From Brasenia schreberi (taxonomy: Eukaryota; Streptophyta; Magnoliopsida; Nymphaeales; Cabombaceae), in the NCBI GenBank assembly GCA_036023115.1, contig JAYKKT010000055.1, forward strand, positions 8,267,001 through 8,331,000: 64,000 nt of DNA, given 5' to 3'. Below are positions 22,430 through 32,100 of the stretch, piece after piece. How positions within the stretch are numbered: the stretch's first letter is position 1; each line of letters starts with the position of its first letter. The translations under genes were made by a program, and so were the position numbers. The notes beneath the pieces were generated by a model. It worked only from the letters and a program-made list of their open reading frames with translations, had not been told where the DNA came from and did not search any database.

Positions 22430-22960
22430 TGACTTTCCTGACCATCAGGCATTGAAACACTTCCGAAATCAAAAGCATGTGGATCGTATGATGGCATGAT
22501 AGGCAGCTTATTTGAAAAGATTTAATTACGTGATTATACATAAATCTAGAATTTTCAATCAAGCTTATACGAGAAATGCATTTTGGTGGACTCAACAGCC
22601 ATGTGGGGCGAGACAAAACCAATGACAATCTCGAATACCGTTATTTTTGGCCCCAACCCAAAAGAGATACAGGAAAAATTGTTCTTAGGTGGCCGACTTG
22701 TCAATAGAACAAAGGACACGCGCACAACAATGGCCTATATATGCCTTTACCTATTCTTAGCATACCTTGGGAAGATATTTCTATGGACTTTACCTTGGGA
22801 TTGCCTAGGAAGCACTCAGGCATGCTTAGCAATCTTAGATGGACAAACAGGAAATTGGAATCTAAGACATAAAGGCACAATACAACACCTTGGTTTTGGA
22901 AACCATCACAGGGAAGGGTTCCATGGTCATAACATACCGCAGCACTTCCAATTCAAATAG
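22430..22960 (+). pseudogene. gypsy integrase remnant
   Basis: Contains FPDHQALKHFRNQKHVDRMM-like RNase H/integrase linker, then [20 protein letters not shown] and FTLGLPR (about 22730-22815), the start of the integrase core with its first catalytic aspartate. The sequence loses resemblance soon after and stops at about 22960. Confidence 0.8.
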
Positions 22961-23019
22961 TGCTATACTTGTTTATTATGAGTGCAAAGCATAGAGGACC
23001 ATGTGAGACAAAGAAGAAA

Positions 23020-23652
23020 GAAATAGTCGTCTTATTGCAATTTATGGTGCCCACGGATGCCCTGAATTGCAAAGTTTTGCTATAAGGGTTTTGAGCCTTA
23101 CTTGAAGTGCTACCCCATGTGAGCGCAACTGAAGTACCTTTGAAATGGTAAGAAATTAAGAATTATGCTTTTTATTTACATTATAAATAAATGAAAGGCT
23201 TTTTATTGAGTTAACAACTTACCTAAATTCTTTCTCTTATCTTAGATTCATACGAAGAAAAGGAATAGATTATTGCATCAAAAGCTTAACGATTTAGCTT
23301 TTGTGCAATATAACGAAAACTCAGAAGAAGGTACGAAGAGAGGAAATCTAATGGAGCAAATTTTGACCCCATCATGTTGACATCGGTTGAAGATCACGAT
23401 GAATATCCTACTGATGATGAGTTCGTTGGTGACGATGATTCCCTTACTTGGCAAAATATCGATATGGCATCCGAAGCATCAAGAGCGGGTGCTACTACTG
23501 TTTATACAAGGTCGAGGAAACGAAAGCGACAAAGAAGGCAAAGCAAAGGGAATGATAAGATGCCTATGAAAGATGAAGAATTTAATTTTGAAGAAACAGA
23601 TGAAGAGGAAAATGAAATAGAAGAATACGAATCTTTTTCTGAAAATGAGTGA
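23020..23652 (+). pseudogene. hAT-4 transposase C terminus (two exons)
   Basis: Exon 1 (about 23020-23139) reads GCPELQSFAIRVLSL and SATPCERN, the first half of the hAT dimerisation domain, with a stop where cysteine is usual, and ends at a GTAAGAA donor. An intron of about 105 bp follows. Exon 2 (about 23247-23652) continues with IHTKKRNRLLHQKLNDLAFV and QYNENSEE, then a basic run (SRKRKRQRRQSKG) and a strongly acidic tail ending at TGA 23650-23652. Family rule: this domain mediates transposase dimers. The two stops and missing catalytic half make it a pseudogene. Confidence 0.82.
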
Positions 23653-23842
23653 ACATGACCTAAACAATTAAGTGTGATACTGAATCACTGATTGTAAATT
23701 TGTAATTGAATTTTGATGGATGTTTTGTACTTTTGAATTAGCTTATTGGCATTTGTGTATGTTTTTGTTCCTATTGACCATGTATGGGAATCTCATGTTG
23801 TTTGATGGCACATTTGTTATCTTTTGTTGTAGGTGGTCAATG

Positions 23843-23959
23843 AGCGGCATTACAGGCAAAGCAAGCATATATAGCAACCCTCTAAGTATCACCCTTATTG
23901 ACATATAAGGGTGATCAACTAAGAGGGTTGCTATGGATGTTGCTGCTTGTAATGCCGCT
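23843..23959. repeat. 117-bp foldback (hairpin / MITE-like)
   Basis: An inverted repeat with arms of about 53 bases: AGCGGCATTAC ... AGCAACCCTC ... TCACCCTTA, a small loop TTGACATA, then TAAGGGTGA ... GAGGGTTGCT ... GTAATGCCGCT. Only a few mismatches and small bulges interrupt the stem. It lies in the 3' region of hAT-4. It could be a MITE or a young inverted duplication able to give hairpin RNA. Confidence 0.85.
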
Positions 23960-24133
23960 TATTGGTATGGAATGGTGCATTCCATAATCCATATGCTATC
24001 CAGCAAATTCAGGAACCTATGGGTTTGATATGTCTGTCCAGGTGCTATCTATTGCCTTAATCACTCATTATTTGAACTGGAATAGTTTTCTTGTGCTTTA
24101 AACTGGAATTTGCCATAGGTCTCTCTTTTTCAG

Positions 24134-24183
24134 GTGACTCTCTCTTCCTCAACAAAAATATTACTCGAGCACATAATGACCAG
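24134..24183 (+). other. Possible isolated small exon, unidentified
   Basis: A 50-base block framed by a pyrimidine-rich TCTCTCTTTTTCAG acceptor and a CAG|GTATGC donor. In one phase it reads DSLFLNKNITRAHNDQ without stops. I do not recognise the protein. It may be chance; no neighbouring exon was identified. Confidence 0.25.
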
Positions 24184-24529
24184 GTATGCTCCCTTCTCTT
24201 CAATTCGTTCTTTGTTCATGGTTGTCCTATTACTCAAATTTTTAATGCATATGGCATGTAATTTTGTAGTTTAACATTCGTTGGATTCTTCTACTTGTGC
24301 AAGTATCATGTGTTCTTGAGACTGTTGGTAGGTGCTAGTGCTACCGTGCTTGATTAGTTGTTGCAGCTGATGTGTTATTATCTATTCATGACAATAATCT
24401 ACTTAAGATCTTGATATTTTTTAGAAATTAGAGAACCCATTATATATATATATAATTTTTTAATCATAACTAAAAGTGTACCGCTATATCAAGGTCGACC
24501 GCTAACAACCCGCTAACCGCTATTGATAA

Positions 24530-25505
24530 CATAAAACTTTCCTTTTAGGGAATGCAATGTGTGTCAATTTTAATTTCCATGTCCTCTAAAGTAACCAAAT
24601 GATCAAACTTACATTCCATATATTCTGTCTTTGTTCTACTAAGTCGGAGGCCTTTGCTTTCTAATGTTTCTCTCCATAGTTCCAATTTTCTATTAACTTT
24701 TTCCTTAGACTCCTCCACTAATACAATGTCATCTGCAAATAACATACACCAAGGTACTTCATCTTGAATATGTTTTGTTAACTCATCCATCACCATTATA
24801 AATAAGTATGGACTTAAAGTTGATCCTTGATGTAACCCAATATTAACTTCAAAGAAGTCTGTCGTTCCTTCATGAGTCCTCACACATGTTTTTGCACCAT
24901 CATACATGTCTCTTATAAGGTTAATATATGTCAATGGGATACCTCTTTTTTCCAAAGTTCTCCAAAGAACCTCCCTCGGTACCCTATCATAAGCTTTTTC
25001 TAGATCAATAAATATCATGTGAAGGTCTTTCTTTTTTGCTCTAAAATGTTTCATAAGACGTCTCAAAAGGTGAATCGCTTCAATAGTAGATCTGCCTGGC
25101 ATGAATCCAAATTGGTTCTCTGTTGTACTTGATATTTGACTTAACCTACATTCGATAATTCTTTCCCATAATTTCATAGTATGACTCATTAACTTGATAC
25201 CTCGATAATTCGCACAATTTTGAATGTCTCCCTTGTTCTTATATATGGGTATAAGTGTACTTGCACTCCATTCCTCGGGCATCTTTCGGTTTTTCCATAT
25301 TTCATTAAATAGTCTTGTGAGCCAAGTGATTCCTATTTCTCCTAGTAATTTTCAAACTTCTATAGGAATATTATCTTGTCCTACCGATTTACCACCCTTC
25401 ATATGTTTAAGAGCCTCTTTGACTTCATTCTTTTGAATATGTCTATAGAAATTGTGGTTTATATACTTTTCTGACTTAGCTAAATCTCCTAAACTAATAC
25501 TAAGA
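24530..25505 (-). mobile_element. LINE-C: RTE-type LINE fragment (RT domain)
   Basis: Minus-strand LINE piece truncated at both ends relative to the full-length copy at 56018-59294. Its left edge corresponds to about 56615 there and its right edge to about 57585. No (TTG)n tail is present, so it is not a simple 5'-truncated insertion; the left edge abuts the hAT-4 terminus. Confidence 0.88.
24545..25282 (-). pseudogene. LINE-C reverse transcriptase, longest intact RT frame in window
   Basis: A 245-codon open frame covering most of a non-LTR reverse transcriptase. Motifs in order: [88 protein letters not shown] and [15 protein letters not shown] with the catalytic FADD intact. The C-terminal [12 protein letters not shown] segment follows. 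It lacks the endonuclease and the N-terminal fingers; a single base change upstream breaks the frame before PDNIP. The conserved motif set is that of the plant RTE clade. Not a functional element, but the least damaged LINE domain here. Confidence 0.9.
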
Positions 25506-25524
25506 TGACACACCACTTAAAGTG

Positions 25525-25790
25525 ATTGGCATATTTGAAGGGAAGCCGGATGGAGCTAAAAGGAGGTGTAAGAATTAGACATACACTTCCAAAGAGGTTA
25601 AGGAAGCCCTCAGAAGTACTGGAAGGAGACTATATAAAGCACGGTCTTACTTTTTGGAGTTGAACGCAGATATGCCACAAAAGAGAGTACAATGGGTACC
25701 GAGGAACAGCCTACCCACTTAGTCTGGAAAAAGATTGTAAGGAAAGGTTTTTGTTTAGTTTGGTTTTGGTTGGACAACACAAGGGCTCCA
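25525..25790 (+). repeat. 3' end of a second LINE family (TTTGG-type tail)
   Basis: Matches the arrangement at 46868-47105: a K-R-G-rich end segment, a cluster reading CHKRE/ELTE-like sequence, then a tail TTTAGTTTGGTTTTGGTTGG. Looks like the end of an RTE-like ORF plus tail, but distinct from the (TTG)n family. Confidence 0.5.
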
Positions 25791-25858
25791 ATAATCATAT
25801 TCTTTGCACTTGCTACATAGGAAAAATATATAAATAAAAGATGTTTAAGTAGCCGCAC

Positions 25859-27653
25859 CTTTGAAAGTCGACGAAGAAGCTGATTACAAGTCCTTAGCAT
25901 AACAAGCTTTCCTCTTCCAAAAAGTTCTTGCTGGACATGGGTAATCCGCAGATGAAGCTCTATCAACCTTAAATAAGCCAGAGATAGAAGCCACAATAAA
26001 TTGCATCTGCAAAGGATCTTTTACATACCTTCCCTAAAGCATCTTGATTTCTCTCAATGTAACCAAAAATTTCCTTGCAATCTCTCATGGTAGACATCTC
26101 AGTCAAATCTTCCAATAGTTGAAATATCATACCACCCTCTACGTGACCCTTTTCACAAAGGTGTAACACAATATCTGCATATATGCAAAGATTTGCGTGC
26201 TTTATGTGTGCATAGCAGAGGGTTAAAAAAATTGAACCATCTGTAGAACAAAGGTGCAAAGGGGCCTCAAAAGTGTCTGAAGGACATAACAACTTTTCTT
26301 TAGTTAATGTGAAGATGACATGGGATCAAGCACAATGCTAACTCAGAATCCATGTGGCCGCCAACTTAACGTTAGATAGGGTTTGATTTTTCATTTTGGT
26401 TAGTAATTAAACAGAGAAGGATGCATCATACTGAACCACAATGAGGAAAAATGACCAACCCAAAAGCCGTGCTATTAAACCAGGGATGCTTTCCACATCA
26501 TCAATGGACCGTCCGTGTATCATAACTCGTTCTCCAGCTTCAACTGCAGATGACTATATATCCATTCGGAGAGAAAATCATTCAAAATGCAGAGAAAAAA
26601 GAGAGTTCTTATAGATAGAACAAGATAGGATCCATCACATGTGGCTTACCACAAGTTCTTGAAGTAATGTTCGCAGGGCATTTTCCAGCAATTGATTCTC
26701 TTCTAGGATCAGAACTGCTTGCCTCTGTCAAATGAACATGTTAATAACTCATAAGCACATAAAGCTTGCACTCAAGTAAAGCATAACAAAGCTGTCCCCA
26801 TACAAGTTACTCTTGGAGTGTTATGATTAGTCAAACAAAGTTGCTAGTGCAAAAAGATAAGAGACTGCTACTCTTTGACAGGGACAGAATCGTATTAGAT
26901 GGCAATGGAAAACAGCTGCCTGAAACCTCCTTAAAACCAAAGCAGTATGCAGCTGAATCACTGGTTTCATATTTTAACTAAGGAGGCCAAATAAATCCGT
27001 TAGGGTAAAACTATGAAACAGGACCTAAAGTAGAATTTTGGGTAGAAGTACATCATACAGAGATTTTCATTGTTGTCTTTTCACTGCAACTTCTGAGTAA
27101 GGTTTCTCTTGGAAGATACTTCCAAAAAGTTAACATTTCTTTCGAAAATCTCTGCAACATTAAAATGTTCTGAGTATTGAATGACCTTGAAATTTAACAA
27201 ATAATTGCTTTTAAGAGCATTTGTCTTGTTAAAAGGTATGTATCTCATTATCCCACTGGGAATCAATGTCGGTGGCAAACCCTTGTCACGGAAAAAGTAT
27301 TATGAAGTCAAAGGTTAAAAAGATGAGTTAAAAATCTATTGAAGTTAATTCCACAACATGTTCACTGTGGGCAATATTTTTGAACATATCATGTTATTTT
27401 CCAATAATATTGGTCACCTCTAAATTTGCTGACACTATAACAATATTTTCACAACACAAATCATATCAGTTACTGCAAATGCTGCTTGATAGACAAACCA
27501 AATAAAGCATAGCATTTCGTGAACAAAGAAATACACTATGCCATGAGGCCATGCCATGATGTTAATCACCTGTGGCTTTATTGCTTCTTGTACCGTCTGC
27601 AAAGCAAAACTCTCTGGTGGCTCATCACGCAATATTGCAGTTCTAAATACTTC
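25859..27653 (-). CDS. THO1: THO complex subunit 1 (THO1/HPR1), five N-terminal exons
   Basis: Host gene on the minus strand. THO1/HPR1 is a nuclear subunit of the THO/TREX complex that couples transcription to mRNA export and small-RNA production. Exons: 27570-27653 (EVFRTAILRDEPPESFAL...), 26650-26724 (...ENQLLENALRTLLQELV), 26460-26553 (SSAVEAGERVMIHGRSIDD...), 26029-26174 (HLCEKGHVEGGMIFQLLED and FGYIERNQDALGK) and 25859-25930 (QELFGRGKLVMLRTCNQLL...). All joins keep frame with GT-AG introns, and there is no stop or frameshift. The order and spacing match the N-terminal 200 residues of plant THO1. The initiator ATG is probably just upstream, either in an earlier exon or in the open extension at 27654-27761. 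The following exon (normally ANDVVFCGRILMFLAHFFP) was not found to the left, where TEs fill the sequence, so the gene is either truncated or has a huge intron. Confidence 0.87.
26303..26395 (+). repeat. LINE 3'-end scrap in THO1 intron 3
   Basis: GAAGATGACATGGGATCAAG and the following AATCCATGTGGCCGCCAAC resemble the end of the LINE family at 46990-47105, with a GTTTGATTTTTCATTTTGGTT tail. Intron 3 of THO1 (26175-26459) is 285 bp and is largely made of this scrap. Confidence 0.45.
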
Positions 27654-28607
27654 CTGCAGATGATAAGGTAAGGCTGCTTTCAATGCCATGTTAATAGATT
27701 TTTTGAAAGAAATCACATAAAATAGATAACGTAAGAATAGTGCATCACCTACAATGCTCAAGTAGAATATTGCATACGGTTATCGAACTCAGTCACACAA
27801 AAGAAGAAAAAAGAAATGATGAAAAAATAGTTTCCTTCTATAAATGTACTCCGGACCGTAGAATGTGACAGGCAACAGGACCTATTTGTGTCATTACAAT
27901 GATTTTATATTATGATGGAAAGACTTCCCATACATAGTGATGCTTGGATACCATAGTAAAAGCTATTCATATGTAAGAAAATATTGAAACAATTGTTTCT
28001 GCATAAGCTGCTCCTATAAATACGCACTTGAAACGGCATGCAAGAGAATAACATCTCGTGCACGGTAAGAAGTTTTAAGCATGGCAAAAGATCAAAAAGT
28101 ATTTCATAGAGGAAATGCTTCTTGGTATTGTTGTCGAAAATGCGATATTTAGAATTTTATGGGCCTCTCTTAATCATATGAACCCAAACCTCTCTAAGGT
28201 AGCTAGCTATTGCTTCCAAGCGGTCAAGTCTATCTTGAGTACTTAATGTTTGTTTTTCAATAAGATGGAATTGTTGGCAAAAAAGGCATACACAAAGTTG
28301 ATGTAGATTAACAGAAGTTAAAAGGTGTCTTGGGTGGTCTTGATGATGAAAAAATACTAAAATTAAAAGTAGGGGCACCGAAATAGAACTGCCCCGGGGG
28401 GTCGAGTGGCCAGGCCCTAAGAAAATGCAGGGCCAATCCAGAGATTGCTGACTCATTTTTGGCACAAACCGAACAGCCCAACCCTCTATCCCTGGGTCCA
28501 ACAAGCCTCCATGTCAAAAATCCTGTCCCGGGGCATATAGTATTAAGACTTTTTAAGTTTAAGTTAGGGTTTTTCGGTGGACTCTCCCGGTTTTGTTGTT
28601 CAGTCTT
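27654..28607. other. THO1 upstream region, no gene assigned
   Basis: On the minus strand, the frame of the first recognised THO1 exon stays open to an ATG at 27759-27761 and contains a second in-frame ATG in MALKAALPYHLQEVF; either could be the start if the CTGCAG|GAAG site is not used as an acceptor. Further right, 28157-28504 holds an unrecognised minus frame and a GC-rich patch (28380-28500). No promoter was identified with confidence. Confidence 0.4.
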
Positions 28608-28615
28608 CCTATGAC

Positions 28616-31130
28616 CAATGTTGTAAAACTCATACTATATCGTATGATACGGTACGAGTTTATCGTATATCATAGGGCAGCACGATACGGTACATGATAT
28701 TGTATCGTGCTTTGTGATTTATCAGACCATATCGTGTTGTATACGATTTGTATCACGAGTCGATGTTAGGTTGCAGAATATAAAACTCAAGAAACTCGGG
28801 GTTTTTTATAATGTTTTGTTTACTCCCAAACCTTTCCTTACCCCATGCCTTGCACCTAAACGGTTTTCATACCTTTCGGTTACTCAATTTCGTGAAGAAA
28901 TCACACATTTTTGGTCTTAAACCCTTGAAAATCTATAAGATTTTTCTCAAATCCGTGGCATACTCCCTTTCTTTCATCTCTACTCCTTTGTAACTAGATT
29001 TTTTTACTTAAAAAAGTTAAGGTTTTTATAGATTATGAGATTCTCGACCTTCATGAAGCCTTCTATTTATTGTGGTTTATCTTTGATTGACTTGATGGCA
29101 TGAGAATGAGGCGATCCAACATGGAAGTATTGCATCCTAGTGTACAAAGGCAATAGACTTGTGAATAAGTGTATGTTTTGTAACGAGATGAAGCAAATGA
29201 GATATTTCTCGTATGAAACACCATCTTGCGGGAACTAAAAATGATGCAAGTACTTGTTATTGGGTGCCTGAAAGTATAAAGCATAAAATTTAATAAGTTT
29301 TATAGCTCACAAAGGAAAAGAAGAGATTACGACAAAGAGAGAGTAGAAATAGGCGATTGGGATATGTCTCAAGATCTTTTCGAGAATAAATTCATGTTAT
29401 GGGTAGAGAGGAGGAGGAAAAGACAGTTGAGGAGAGCAAGAGAAGATGAGATAAACAAAAGTGTATAAGTTCTAGTGGCAGTAGCCGCAGGGTTGATTCT
29501 TGTTCCACTACATGAGCCCTTGGTCTCTCAATGGTTGTAAGGAGCGGTAGAGGAGGTGCTAGAGGCAGTGCAATACATTCATTGTTTTCTCAATTTACGA
29601 CTTCTAGAGTTCAACAAGGTATTAATTCAACTATGGCTTCTAAAGAAGTAATTGAGAAAGTATATTTGAAGTATGCAAAAAATTTTATAAAAATTGTCTC
29701 CCTTTTAGCGTTGAAAATTCATTTTCTTTTCAAGGCATGGCAAATGCTATTGCTAGTGTAGAACCTGGTTATAAGGTCCCTACTTATCATGTTTTAAGGG
29801 GTAATTTACTACAAAAATAGGTTGATATTATTTATGAATAGAGTTTTGAATTTAGTGAATCGTGGAAGGTTATTGGTTGTTCCATTGTGATTGATGGTTA
29901 GACAAACTATCGGAGATCATTAGTGAGTTTCTTGGTCTCCTATCCGAAGGAAACATTATTTTTAAAATCCTATGACTTGTCCCATATTGATAAAATCGTA
30001 GATAATTTACTCTATTTTGAAGATATTGTTGAAGATGGTGGTGTTCCAAATATTGTTCAATTCATCACTAATAATGGTGCAAATTTTAGAGCAATTGGTA
30101 AGATGCTTAAGGTGAACCATCCATCCTTAGTATAGACTTCATGTGTTGCACATTGCATAGACTTAATGCTTAAATATTTAAGTGCAGTGAATGAAATTAA
30201 GGGGCAATTGATGCAAGCAAAAATGTCATCAAGTTTATTTATAATCACTCGTATATCCTGCATTTGATGAGAATTTACACTGGTGAAAGGGAGTTGATTA
30301 GGCCTTCATTGACAAGATTTGCTATAAATGTTATTATAGTTCAAGGTTTTGTCATACAAAAAAATAAATTGAAAAAGATGTTTACATCTAATAAATAGGG
30401 CTCTATAAGTTGGTTGAGAAAGAGAGAGGACATTACTTTAGTGGACCTTTTTTTAATCCTAACTTTTGGGTGAAATGCAGTACCTTTTTTACAATGATAG
30501 GTCTACTATGCTATATATATATATATATGATATTATTGATAAGGTCAAATTGAAAATACAAGCAAACCTTGACCGCAAGCAATCATTTTTAAAAAAGGTT
30601 TAAAAGATAATTGATGCATGTTAGAATTGACAAATGCATCATGATTTGCATATTTTCTTAATCCCTCTAATAGATTTTCTCCCATTTTTGTAGAGGATGA
30701 TAAAGTTAAAAAAGGAATATTTAATAAACTTGACCCTATACAAGATTCATCTACTAGGTGTAGGTCCAACATTCATTTAGAGGTATGTAAGTATATAGAT
30801 AGCATTGGAGATTTTGGTTGGAAGGTGTCATATGACCCACTTAGTTACGTTCTTACTCTTGTAGCCTCATGGTATTATTGTTTATTGATTGTGAAAATGT
30901 CGTTGTCATGTCATGCCAATGTTTTAACTGCTTATTAATTGCATTATGATTGTGTTCTCTATCACTTGGTTACTTTATGTTTTTTAATTATAATTTTTCC
31001 TACTTTTTCATTTTTTTAGTTTTTTACGAATTTTTCTTTATTATTAAATATTTAATATACGATATTGTGTCAATTATCGCATATCGATGCCATGTACAAT
31101 ACAATCACTGATATGCTAATTACAACATTG
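28616..31130 (+). mobile_element. hAT-2: complete but dead hAT transposon
   Basis: 2515-bp element with perfect 11-bp terminal inverted repeats CAATGTTGTAA / TTACAACATTG. The 8-bp target duplication is CCTATGAC (28608-28615) and CCTCTGAC (31131-31138), one mismatch. The left subterminal region is packed with GTATCGTATGATACGG-like motifs (28630-28765), as in hAT-1. The interior carries a DUF659 transposase remnant. It lies about 1 kb upstream of the THO1 exons. Confidence 0.92.
29531..30800 (+). pseudogene. hAT-2 transposase, DUF659 region (broken)
   Basis: Segments in order: a GRGGARGSAIHSLFSQ linker, ASKEVIEKVYLKYAK, NAIASVEPGYKVPTYHVLRG, WKVIGCSIVIDGT-like (with a stop in place of tryptophan), FLVSYPKETLFLKS, NIVQFITNNGANFRAIGKML and SCVAHCIDLMLKYL. 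This is the catalytic-core DUF659 order. Stops at several conserved positions and no recognisable dimerisation domain before the right end show loss of function. Confidence 0.88.
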
Positions 31131-31728
31131 CCTCTGACCTCTCTCATGCTCTTGCCATTCTATACAATACAACTTGGGTTGTGGTATAGTTTTTGCATTT
31201 TTCATAATTTTTTCATTCATATTTGTTTTTTTTTTGTTTTTTAATAATAATATATGAAGTTATAAAGTGCGTGGATAAGTACATAGATATGATTTTTAAT
31301 GTATTCGTGAAGTGGGAGACACTCTATTTGAGTGATAAGTGAAAATTGGTGATTTATAAAGTGTTTTTATTTTAAGGTTTTTTATTAGATTGAATTGTTT
31401 AATTTAGATGGCAGGAAGGGGTGTTAGGGACTCCCAATCTCGATCCGATGATTCGACATGATAGTAGAGTACACCAATTAAGAGAAACAGTTTGAAGATA
31501 AAATGTTTATTTTAGGAGAGGTGGTTAGTAGTAGAATTTCACGATTAAAACATCACTCAATACGGACTAGGAAAGAAGTTGCTCCTTGCATGAACACAAT
31601 TAGAAAATTGCGAGAAGCCAATTAAATGACAATGTATACAGATGATTGAGAGCATACTTGAGAGGAGACAATGAAAGAATGATTTAGAAATGTTTGAGGA
31701 AGAGGATAATGATGTAAGATTGGGTGAT

Positions 31729-32100
31729 ACTAATCCTTCTATTGGTAAGAAAGAGGTTGGTAGTAGTAGTTCTCGACCACCAACCAAGGAAAAAGGGGTT
31801 GTTCAAGATTTTGCATGTAGAAGTGGAAGGAGTAGAGGAAGATCTTCTTCTGACATTCGGTTATTTTTTCATTACACATGGTGTTCAACCTAAAATTCGT
31901 GTTGCTTTGGGTCAACTAATCCTTTTATTGGTAGGAAAGAGGTTGGTAGTAGTAGTTCTCGACTACCAACCAAGAAAAAGAGGGTTGTTGAAGATTTTGC
32001 ATATAGAAGTGGTAGAAGAGGAAGGAGTAGAGGAAGAGCTTCTTCTGATATACAGTTATTTTTTCATCCTAGCACTACACATGGTGTTCAACCTGAAATT
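31729..32100 (+). repeat. 186-bp tandem duplication in hAT-3 linker
   Basis: ACTAATCCTTCTATTGGTAA at 31729 recurs as ACTAATCCTTTTATTGGTAG at 31915. Both copies run through GGTTGGTAGTAGTAGTTCTCG and the AGGAAGAGCTTCTTCTGA segment to a CATGGTGTTCAACCT end. hAT-1 has a single copy of the downstream part. Confidence 0.88.

Larger units (their letters stand above)
19451..22960 (+). mobile_element. Ty3/gypsy retrotransposon, 3' end missing
   Basis: Plus-strand Ty3/gypsy element. A probable 5' LTR (about 19451-19872) is followed by a PBS-like ATTGGTATGAAAGCC (19873-19887), then gag, protease, RT, RNase H and integrase in the gypsy order. Identity comes from the gag motif WLYEVESFF, the protease segment ACHVLLGRPWHYD, the RT segment [13 protein letters not shown] and the integrase segment WEDISMDF. 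Sequence stops near 22960 inside integrase, without chromodomain, polypurine tract or 3' LTR, and abuts hAT-4. The LTR start is uncertain because no second LTR is available for comparison. Confidence 0.88.
22965..24528 (+). mobile_element. hAT-4: 3' end of a hAT transposon
   Basis: Carries the two last transposase exons with the hAT C-terminal dimerisation domain, an acidic C-terminal tail and a right end rich in AGCGG/CCGCT motifs (about 24475-24528, ending CCGCTATTGATAAC). The left part is missing at the junction with the gypsy element. A second copy of the same right end lies in inverse orientation at about 40478-40640. The right boundary is inferred from that shared end. Confidence 0.7.
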
